Shown: positions 14,319 through 19,690 of the stretch, piece after piece | Numbering within the stretch: position 1 is the first letter of the stretch | Layout: each line of letters begins with the position of its first letter | Assembly: GCA_004556155.1 (NCBI GenBank) | Contig: SFIM01000036.1 | Span: 1 to 19,690 of the forward strand | Origin: Clostridiales bacterium | GTDB lineage: Bacteria; Bacillota; Clostridia; Christensenellales; Aristaeellaceae | Direction: 5' to 3' | Length of the DNA: 19,690 bases | Notes under the pieces: model-generated | The model's input: only the letters and a program-made list of their open reading frames with translations | What the model was told of the DNA's origin: nothing | Databases searched by the model: none | Position numbers and translations under genes: made by a program

Positions 14319-15446
14319 TCAATCCTCCTTCCGAAAGCCCTTGTTGGCCAGCAGCGTAAACACGGCCACCAGCACCGTCAGCACAATCGCGCCGACCATC
14401 GCAAAGCCATAGTTGAACTTGACCCGTCCGGCATTATAAATCCAATAGCCCAGCACCATGCTGGAGCCCTGCGGCCCGCCCTGGGTCATCACGTCAATGG
14501 CGGAAAAGGACTTGAACGCATTGATGAATTTCATGATAAAGACGAAAGAGAGGGTGGGCGTCATCAGCGGAAGCGTGATCTTGCGCAGGATCGTCCACCG
14601 GCTGGCCTTGTCCAGCCTAGCCGCCTCATAGACGTCCCTGGGCAGGGATTGCAGGCCGGCGATGATGATCAGGCAGTAATAGCCGATGGATTTCCACACC
14701 GTCACCAGCGCCACGGAGAGCAGCGAGGTTCTGGCGTTCATCAGCCAGTTCGGCCCCTGGATGCCGAATATCGCCAGAAACTGGTTGATGATGCCCTGCG
14801 GATCCAGCATGAGCACCCACAGGATGCCCACGGCCACCATGGAGGAAATATGGGGCGTAAAGATCATGGTTTGCGCCAGGTTGTGTATCTTTGTGTTTTT
14901 GGACAGCCAGGACGCCATCAGCACCGTGACGACCATCAGCAGGAACACGGTAACCACCGAGAAAATGATGGTATTGACAAACGCCCGCCAGAATTCGTCA
15001 TCCAGCGCCAGCACCATTCGGAAGTTCCACCAGCCGACGAACCTGGAGCTTTTGATATCCACCAGATCCAGCTTGAAGAACGCGCCGACGATCATAAACA
15101 GGAAGGGCATCAGCGTAAAGAACACGGCGTGAAAGGCGGCGGGCAGGATGTAAATATAAGCCGGGTTGACCTTGCGGAAGATCCTGCTCTCCACCCGGTC
15201 ATAGCGCTTCAGCCTGTCGCAGCGCCTGATATCCCGGCGGATGGCGCGGTAATCCCGGTACGCCTGCAGCGCCTCGCCCGACAGGGAGGCCTTCAGCCGC
15301 TTCAGCTCCCGCCTGGTTTCCGCCGCGCTCCGGCGCAGCGCCCGGCGCTCCTGCGGGTCCCTGGCGCCTCGCAGCGCGGCCTTCTGCGCGTCAAGCGCAT
15401 CCTGCAGGCCGTTATACCGACTGCCAATTTCTCTTAAATTCTGCAT
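14319..15446 (-). CDS. Sugar ABC permease, MalF type, with long basic N-terminal extension
   Basis: The protein has 375 residues from the ATG at 15446, which has AGGAGGT 11 nt upstream. The frame overlaps the 3' end of the ATPase gene by 35 nt. Residues ~96-375 are a normal MalF/UgpA-type permease: AYIYILPAAFHAVFFTLMP as first membrane helix, the EAA loop EAARLDKASRWTILRKITLP, and FINAFKSFSAIDVMTQGGP near the end. Residues 1-95 are not usual: a highly charged, Arg-rich, helical stretch (QERRALRRSAAETRRELKRL) with heptad-like spacing, likely a cytoplasmic coiled coil. CUT1 permeases normally have a short N-terminus. A later start codon would remove this part, but none has a comparable ribosome binding site. 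Confidence 0.9.
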   Translation of the reverse strand: MQNLREIGSRYNGLQDALDAQKAALRGARDPQERRALRRSAAETRRELKRLKASLSGEALQAYRDYRAIRRDIRRCDRLKRYDRVESRIFRKVNPAYIYILPAAFHAVFFTLMPFLFMIVGAFFKLDLVDIKSSRFVGWWNFRMVLALDDEFWRAFVNTIIFSVVTVFLLMVVTVLMASWLSKNTKIHNLAQTMIFTPHISSMVAVGILWVLMLDPQGIINQFLAIFGIQGPNWLMNARTSLLSVALVTVWKSIGYYCLIIIAGLQSLPRDVYEAARLDKASRWTILRKITLPLMTPTLSFVFIMKFINAFKSFSAIDVMTQGGPQGSSMVLGYWIYNAGRVKFNYGFAMVGAIVLTVLVAVFTLLANKGFRKED

Positions 15447-16518
15447 AGGCTTTCGCGACCTCCTCGCTGGCGTAAATCCGCTTTCCGTCCCGGCCGAACA
15501 CATACAGATCGTCGCGGTGGATGCGCACCGTGAAGGGCTCGTTCAGCGGGCGCTGGCGCTTGGACAGCTCCTTGACGAATACCTTTTCCGGCGTGTCCAG
15601 CAGGTAGAGAAACTCCGACCCGTGGTTTTCAAAGCTCCTGACCCTGCGGCGGATGACCACATGCTCCTCATCCCTGTCCGCGCAGTCAAACTCCACATCC
15701 CTGGGGCGGAAGCCCACCTGATAGTCCCCCGCCGCAACAATGTTCATGCCGGGGTCTCCCACAAACTGCGCCACAAAAACGCAGTTGGGATCATTGTGAA
15801 TCTCGGTGGGCGAGCCCTGCTGCATGACCCTTCCCTCGTTCATGACCACAATGTTGGTGCCCATGGTCATGGCCTCGATCTGATCGTGGGTTACATAGAT
15901 GAAGGTGGATTTCAGCTCCTCATGAAGCTGGATCAGCTCCGTGCGCATATCGCTGCGCAGCTTGGCGTCCAGGTTGCTCAGCGGCTCGTCCATCAAAAAG
16001 CATTCGGGATATTTGGCAATGGCGCGCGCCAGCGCGACGCGCTGACGCTGGCCGCCGGACATCCTGGCGGGCTTGCGCATGGCCAGCTCGGTCAGCCCCA
16101 CCACCTCGAGGGCGTGATCCACGCGCTCCCGGATTTCAAAGCGCGGCACCCTGGCGTTGAGCAGGCCGAACTCGATGTTTTCCCGCACCGTCATGTGCTG
16201 ATAGAGCGCATAATTCTGAAACACCATGGCCAGCCCCCTGTCGCCGGGCTCCAGATTGGTGATGTCGATATCCCCCATCATGATCCTGCCGCCGGTGATC
16301 TCCTCCAGGCCGGCGATCATGCGCAGCAGGGTGGTTTTCCCGCAGCCCGAGGGCCCCACCAGCACCGTGAAGCTGCCATGGGGAATGGCCAGCGTCACAT
16401 CGTCGATGGCGCGCTTTGCCGGAAGCGCCTTTTCCTTCAAAAGCAGGCGGCGTCTGGGCTTTTCTTTTTTGGAAACGCCGTAGATTTTAACGACGTTCTG
16501 CAAACGGATATCTGCCAT
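15412..16518 (-). CDS. Sugar ABC transporter ATPase, MalK/MsmK type
   Basis: The protein has 368 residues from the ATG at 16518 (GGAG 10 nt upstream). It powers import by the two permeases. Motifs are complete: Walker A GPSGCGKTT (55-63), Q-loop Gln101, signature MSGGQRQR (153-160), Walker B CFLMDE (173-178) with catalytic Glu178, D-loop LSNLDAK and H-loop His211 (VTHDQ). The C-terminal ~130 residues are the regulatory TOBE/OB part of MalK-type ATPases (VGFRPRDVEFD). An insertion of ~20 basic residues (KKEKPRRRLLLKEKALPAKR, about 17-36) separates the first two strands. Linked ATPases are less common in Firmicutes CUT1 operons, where a single MsmK often serves many importers, so this one is probably dedicated. 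Confidence 0.93.
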   Translation of the reverse strand: MADIRLQNVVKIYGVSKKEKPRRRLLLKEKALPAKRAIDDVTLAIPHGSFTVLVGPSGCGKTTLLRMIAGLEEITGGRIMMGDIDITNLEPGDRGLAMVFQNYALYQHMTVRENIEFGLLNARVPRFEIRERVDHALEVVGLTELAMRKPARMSGGQRQRVALARAIAKYPECFLMDEPLSNLDAKLRSDMRTELIQLHEELKSTFIYVTHDQIEAMTMGTNIVVMNEGRVMQQGSPTEIHNDPNCVFVAQFVGDPGMNIVAAGDYQVGFRPRDVEFDCADRDEEHVVIRRRVRSFENHGSEFLYLLDTPEKVFVKELSKRQRPLNEPFTVRIHRDDLYVFGRDGKRIYASEEVAKAYAEFKRNWQSV

Positions 16519-16525
16519 GATTGAA

Positions 16526-17263
16526 TCACTCCACATCTCGATAGGTTGCCAGGCGGATCGCCAGCTGCGGCAGCAGCCCGCGCACCTCCGGATCGGTCAG
16601 CACGGCATGCTCTGCGGTGCGCTGAACATTGTAGCTGGAATTGTGCAGCAGCCAGTCGTCCAGAAACGCCGGGTGCACCATCAGCTCCGCCGCCGGCTGC
16701 GACGCCGCCCGCGCCAGCAGGGCAAGGCATTTCTGCTTCAGCTCCGCCCCCGTTTCGCCGGGCCTTACCTTGAAATTCCCTTCAAAGTATACGCGGGGAA
16801 AGCACCGTGTTTCCATGTCCCGCACAGGCAGGGCCTCCTCCTCCGCCAGCCTTCGGAGCGCGCGGCTTACCTTGGGGAAAATCTGATGCACATACAGATG
16901 CGAGTCCACATGGGTCGGCCGGCGGCCTGTCAGCGCCAGGAAGCGGCTGTACTGCGCGCGCATTTCAAGGTACAGGTCTTCCTCCTTGTACCGCTCGTCC
17001 GTACCAATCACCGAGGGCTTTTGGAATTTTCCGTTTTCCGTCAGGCTTTCGCATGCCGTCAGCGGGCTGCCCAGGCTGATGTTGATATGCAGCCCGACGG
17101 CCAGCCCCGACTCCCTGCGGGCAATGTCCGCAGCCGCCTGCGCGCCCGGCGTATTGACCATCATGGTCGTTGAGGTGACGATCCCGTGCTCCATGGCGTG
17201 GAGGATGCCCAATGTCACGCCGTCCGTAAGCCCGAAATCATCCGCGTTGACGATCAGCTTCAT
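16526..17263 (-). CDS. chbG: YdjC/ChbG-family carbohydrate deacetylase
   Basis: This 245-residue enzyme of the YdjC fold removes an acetyl group from N-acetylated sugars; E. coli ChbG acts on chitobiose and its 6-phosphate. Key parts are LIVNADDFGLT (5-13), with the metal- and base-providing Asp pair at 8-9, GLHINI with His59, HVDSHLYVH (118-126) with His122, and LMVHPAFLD with His197. The start overlaps the glycosidase stop by 4 nt (ATGA), a mark of coupled translation. Next to a GH4 glycosidase, this recalls the chb pattern of deacetylation before hydrolysis. The real substrate is inferred only; plant- or host-derived N-acetyl sugars are candidates. Confidence 0.88.
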   Translation of the reverse strand: MKLIVNADDFGLTDGVTLGILHAMEHGIVTSTTMMVNTPGAQAAADIARRESGLAVGLHINISLGSPLTACESLTENGKFQKPSVIGTDERYKEEDLYLEMRAQYSRFLALTGRRPTHVDSHLYVHQIFPKVSRALRRLAEEEALPVRDMETRCFPRVYFEGNFKVRPGETGAELKQKCLALLARAASQPAAELMVHPAFLDDWLLHNSSYNVQRTAEHAVLTDPEVRGLLPQLAIRLATYRDVE

Positions 17264-18582
17264 TTCAGCTCCGGCCAGTAGCGCTGGTTCGCGTCGATCA
17301 GGTCGTTGAGAACCGCTCTGGCTTTCTGGGCATCCACCAGCGTTCGGTTCAGCGTCAGCGCCTGCAGCGCCTTTTTGTAGGAGCCCTCAAAGTAGCAGTC
17401 CACCGTCAGCTGCTCGTAGGCGTACTGCCCCTCCATCAGCCCCTTCATAAACACATCGATCCGCCCGAACGGCGCGGCCGTTACGCCGCCTGCGTCCACG
17501 CGGGCGACCGTCTCCACCATGGCGTCCTCATGGAAATTGGCGACCGTGCCGTTGTTCCTTGTAATCATGATGAAGCTTTCACCCTTGTCCAGGGCGATGC
17601 TGGAGGCCACCTCCACGATCATATCGGCATGCGCCTCGCTTCTGGCGATTGTCAGCCCCCGGGTCGAGCCCTGCGCCGCTGCCTGCCTGCACTGGGTCAG
17701 GACGCGCTTTTCCCTGCCGTTGCGCACCTCCTCCGTGCGGGTATGGTCGGGATCCAGCCGCGCGACCACCTGGTCGGGGTACAGATAATATTGCAGATAG
17801 GTATTGGGCACATAATCGGGGAAGTCCCGCATGATGGTCTGCACCATGGCGTATGTGTGCAGCCAGGACGCGTCCCGCTCCGCGGCGTCCGCCGGCAGAA
17901 AGCCGTCGCTTAAAATCCTCTCCCGCAGCGGAGAAAGCAGGTCGTTCCCCTCCCGGTCCGTCAGCCTGGTAAACCAGCCGAAGTGATTCAGCCCCACATA
18001 CTCGGGAATGATATCCTGCCGCCGGATCCCCAGCGCCTTGGCAAAGGACTCAAGCAGGTTCACCGGCTGATCGCACATGTTGACGATCTTCCTGTCCCCC
18101 GGGAACACCCGCTCCAGCGCCACCGCCACGATGGCCGCCGGGTTGGTATAGTTCAGGATCCACGGGTCGCCCGCGTATTCCCTCGCATCCCGAACGATCT
18201 GAATCATATCCGGGATAGACCGCAGGCCATAGGCAAAGCCGCCGGCACCGCAGGTTTCCTGGCCTACCACGCCATGCGCCAGCGGGATCTGTTCATCCAG
18301 CATGCGCATATCGAAGCCGCCGCTTCGGATCTGACAGAATACGAAGTCCACATCTTTGTATGCCTGAGCCTTGTCGGTGGTATACAGGAACTTCAGCTCC
18401 GGATATTCCTCCGCAAACAGGACCTTTGCAAATTCGCCGATCACCGCCTGGCGCTCCGCATCGATATCATACATCCGAAGCTCCTCCAGGGGAAAATCGG
18501 CCTGCCTCTCGCACAGGCTTTTGAGCAGGCCGGGCGTCCACGTGGAGCCGCCCCCGACGATCACCGCTTTATATTTTTTCAT
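17260..18582 (-). CDS. GH4 glycosidase, 6-phospho-alpha-glucosidase-like
   Basis: This 440-residue NAD- and Mn-dependent glycosidase of family GH4 works by oxidation and elimination rather than acid/base hydrolysis. The dinucleotide loop is VIVGGGSTWTPGL (8-19). DEQIPLAHGVVGQETCGAGG (96-115), NYTNPAAIV (144-152), MCDQP (169-173) and GLNHFGW (197-203) follow. Cys170 and His200 are the metal ligands. In GH4 the residues after this Cys track substrate type as I recall: CDMP for 6-phospho-alpha-glucosidases, CN(I/V)P for the beta type, CHxx for unphosphorylated substrates. CDQP is nearest to CDMP, and the whole sequence resembles GlvA of Bacillus, including PNTYLQYYL and the end RYWPEL. It is the first gene of the operon, with AAAGG about 9 nt upstream. 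No PTS or sugar kinase is in view to supply a phosphorylated substrate. Confidence 0.92.
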   Translation of the reverse strand: MKKYKAVIVGGGSTWTPGLLKSLCERQADFPLEELRMYDIDAERQAVIGEFAKVLFAEEYPELKFLYTTDKAQAYKDVDFVFCQIRSGGFDMRMLDEQIPLAHGVVGQETCGAGGFAYGLRSIPDMIQIVRDAREYAGDPWILNYTNPAAIVAVALERVFPGDRKIVNMCDQPVNLLESFAKALGIRRQDIIPEYVGLNHFGWFTRLTDREGNDLLSPLRERILSDGFLPADAAERDASWLHTYAMVQTIMRDFPDYVPNTYLQYYLYPDQVVARLDPDHTRTEEVRNGREKRVLTQCRQAAAQGSTRGLTIARSEAHADMIVEVASSIALDKGESFIMITRNNGTVANFHEDAMVETVARVDAGGVTAAPFGRIDVFMKGLMEGQYAYEQLTVDCYFEGSYKKALQALTLNRTLVDAQKARAVLNDLIDANQRYWPELK

Positions 18583-18617
18583 ACTCAGGTACCTTTCCGT
18601 TCCGCTTTTGCATGCTC

Positions 18618-18646
18618 AGCATAGCACCATTCCGCCCGCCAGGCAA
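18618..18646 (-). promoter_or_regulatory. Promoter of the GH4-ABC operon
   Basis: On the minus strand TTGCCT (18646-18641), 17 nt, TATGCT (18623-18618), with an extended -10 TG one base upstream. The predicted start is near 18611, giving a leader of about 29 nt. Confidence 0.55.
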
Positions 18647-18662
18647 GGTGTGCGCGGGCGTT

Positions 18663-18715
18663 TGTACCGGCGGAACACATCCGGAAACATGTAACAGCCG
18701 GCGGAACAAATTACA
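18663..18715. promoter_or_regulatory. Candidate RpiR operators between divergent promoters
   Basis: CCGGCGGAACA occurs twice as a direct repeat (18667-18677 and 18698-18708, 31 nt apart, i.e. three helical turns). The first lies in the imperfect palindrome TGTACCGGCGGAACA (18663-18677). A related half-site, CCGGAAACA (18681-18689), lies between. Arms TGTAA and TTACA flank the second copy. All sit between the two divergent promoters, where an RpiR protein encoded next door would act on both. Binding is inferred. Confidence 0.5.
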
Positions 18716-18727
18716 CTTTTGTCTTTC

Positions 18728-18757
18728 TTGCAAACGGGCTGGGGATTATGCTATACT
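18728..18757 (+). promoter_or_regulatory. Promoter of the RpiR regulator gene
   Basis: TTGCAA (18728-18733), 18 nt, TATACT (18752-18757), with an extended -10 (TGCTATACT). The start would fall near 18763, leaving the ribosome binding site GAGGTG almost at the 5' end of the mRNA. Confidence 0.6.
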
Positions 18758-18775
18758 GGCACCGAGGTGAACGCC

Positions 18776-19549
18776 ATGTTTCAGAGCTTTTCTGCCGATG
18801 TGATCAACTCCCTCAGCCCGCTTGAGCTGGAGGTGCTTCGCTATATCAACCTCCACAAGGAGGAGATCGCCGGCATGTCAATTCATGATCTGGCAAAAAC
18901 GACCTTTGTCTCCACAACGACGATTATTCGACTTTGCAAAAAATTGAATCTGGAAGGATACAGCCACCTGAAATACTTCCTGCGCGACAAAGCTGTCTCC
19001 AGCCAGCAAGAGGAAAACATCTACGCCTCCCGCTCCCTGCAGGAGCTGCTTGCCGAGGAGCTGTCCGACATCGAGCACACCGCAAGGGCGATTGATCTGG
19101 ATGCGGTCCATGAAATCGCCGCCCTTATGCACCAAAAAACCCAGATCCATTTCTTTGCGAAAGGGCTTACCAGTATTGTTTTCGAGTATGCCTCCCGTCA
19201 TCTGCTATCTCTTTCCAGACATGTGACTTTATATCAGGACACTCATATCGCCTACATTCAAGCCGAGCAGCTGACGCAAAACGATATTGTCTTTCTTGCT
19301 TCACTAAGCGGCGAAACCGAGCAGGTCGTCCGTGTAGCCCAGATTGCCCGGGCGCGCAATGCAAAAACCGTAGTTTTCACCGTCAATCCGACCTCCAGAT
19401 TGGCAAAGCTGGGGGATTATCATTTTCATTTGGTCAATGATGCCACAACGACCTTGGATGTTGATACAAAATCCCGCTGTCAGCTTATGCTGATTCTGAA
19501 TATTATCATCAAAGCGTTCGTCCAGCAATCAACATTTGCTATGACATAA
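18776..19549 (+). CDS. RpiR-family transcriptional regulator (HTH plus SIS)
   Basis: The protein has 257 residues from the ATG at 18776, chosen because GAGGTG lies 6 nt upstream and MFQSFSADVINSLSPLE matches the family N-terminus; an ATG at 18719 precedes the promoter. Residues ~1-75 are the RpiR helix-turn-helix (MSIHDLAKTTFVSTTTIIRLCKKLNLEGYSHLKYFL). Residues ~110-240 are a SIS sugar-phosphate binding domain, with HFFAKGLTSIVFEYASR, IVFLASLSGETEQVV and KTVVFTVNPTSRLAKLGDY. RpiR proteins sense phosphosugars and control sugar catabolic operons. It is divergent from the GH4-ABC operon and shares its control region, so it very likely regulates that operon and itself. A phosphosugar ligand would fit the phospho-glucosidase-like GH4. 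Confidence 0.92.
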   Translation: MFQSFSADVINSLSPLELEVLRYINLHKEEIAGMSIHDLAKTTFVSTTTIIRLCKKLNLEGYSHLKYFLRDKAVSSQQEENIYASRSLQELLAEELSDIEHTARAIDLDAVHEIAALMHQKTQIHFFAKGLTSIVFEYASRHLLSLSRHVTLYQDTHIAYIQAEQLTQNDIVFLASLSGETEQVVRVAQIARARNAKTVVFTVNPTSRLAKLGDYHFHLVNDATTTLDVDTKSRCQLMLILNIIIKAFVQQSTFAMT

Positions 19550-19619
19550 TCAAAGGGGGATTCCCTCCATGAATCGGTCGAATGCCAACATCGGGTCTGA
19601 TATCGAAAGAAAATCTGAA

Positions 19620-19656
19620 ACAAATACTGGTATTTGTCCCTGCCGTGGTGTATAAT
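19620..19656 (+). promoter_or_regulatory. Palindromic operator and -10 box of a gene beyond the window
   Basis: ACAAATAC-TG-GTATTTGT (19620-19637) is a perfect 8+2+8 inverted repeat. A TATAAT (19651-19656) lies 13 nt downstream with no good -35, so the palindrome covers the -35 region. This is the layout of a repressor site or an activator-dependent promoter. The controlled gene would begin after 19690. Confidence 0.45.
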
Positions 19657-19690
19657 ATCTTCGTGGTGTTGTTTTCATGTCAAGTAAATT

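Noticed and set aside
19569..19655. 28-codon plus frame after the RpiR gene
   Set aside because: It spans the palindrome and ends inside the TATAAT box; the upstream GGGG is weak. More likely control sequence than a gene.

Overview
The window looks like a chromosomal segment of a fairly GC-rich Clostridia-type Firmicute, probably gut-associated. I infer this from TTGACA/TATAAT-type promoters, strong GGAGG ribosome binding sites, U-tailed terminators, an RpiR-regulated sugar operon, a nucleotidyltransferase/phosphoglucomutase-like fusion, and a secreted protein of Cys/His repeats typical of gut Firmicutes. No marker fixes the genus. Almost every gene is on the minus strand.

Left part (1-5515). 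The 5' 508 codons of a secreted protein with ten C...CxxC...H repeats run off the left edge. It has a consensus promoter and a long leader with two mutually exclusive hairpins. Next come tRNA-Ala(GGC) with its own promoter and terminator, a short plus-strand transcription unit that ends at once in a terminator, and a 6S RNA recognised from its conserved core motifs. The 6S -35 box contains the stop codon of the next gene. That gene is a 714-residue sugar-nucleotidyltransferase fused to a left-handed beta-helix and a catalytically decayed phosphoglucomutase-like domain. A RimJ/RimL-type acetyltransferase lies upstream of it.

Middle (5516-8079). This is an accessory patch. Three 34-nt repeats separated by two unrelated 33-nt spacers (period exactly 67) form a minimal CRISPR-like array. 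It lies directly 3' of a 511-residue TnpB/Cas12-like RuvC nuclease that lacks the usual zinc ribbon. A minus-strand terminator abuts the far end of the array and a plus-strand terminator sits between array and gene. The nuclease promoter spacer contains a cre-like sequence. Behind the nuclease is a small winged-helix ORF that looks like the C-terminus of a Fic protein.

Right part (8027-18582). Ten tightly packed minus-strand genes read as one operon, in transcription order: a GH4 glycosidase (CDQP motif, GlvA-like), a YdjC/ChbG deacetylase, a MalK-type ATPase, two sugar permeases, a sugar-binding protein, a Gfo/Idh/MocA oxidoreductase, an RDD membrane protein, a GNAT acetyltransferase and an alkaline-phosphatase-superfamily phosphodiesterase. 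A divergent RpiR regulator (18776-19549) shares a promoter region with repeated TGTTCCGCCGG-type boxes. The set implies ABC import of an oligosaccharide, possibly N-acetylated, followed by deacetylation, NAD-dependent hydrolysis and oxidation. The last 70 bases hold an 8+2+8 palindrome next to a TATAAT box, probably the control region of a gene outside the window.

The most unusual feature is the orphan RuvC nuclease beside a mini CRISPR-like array with no cas1 or cas2 in view.
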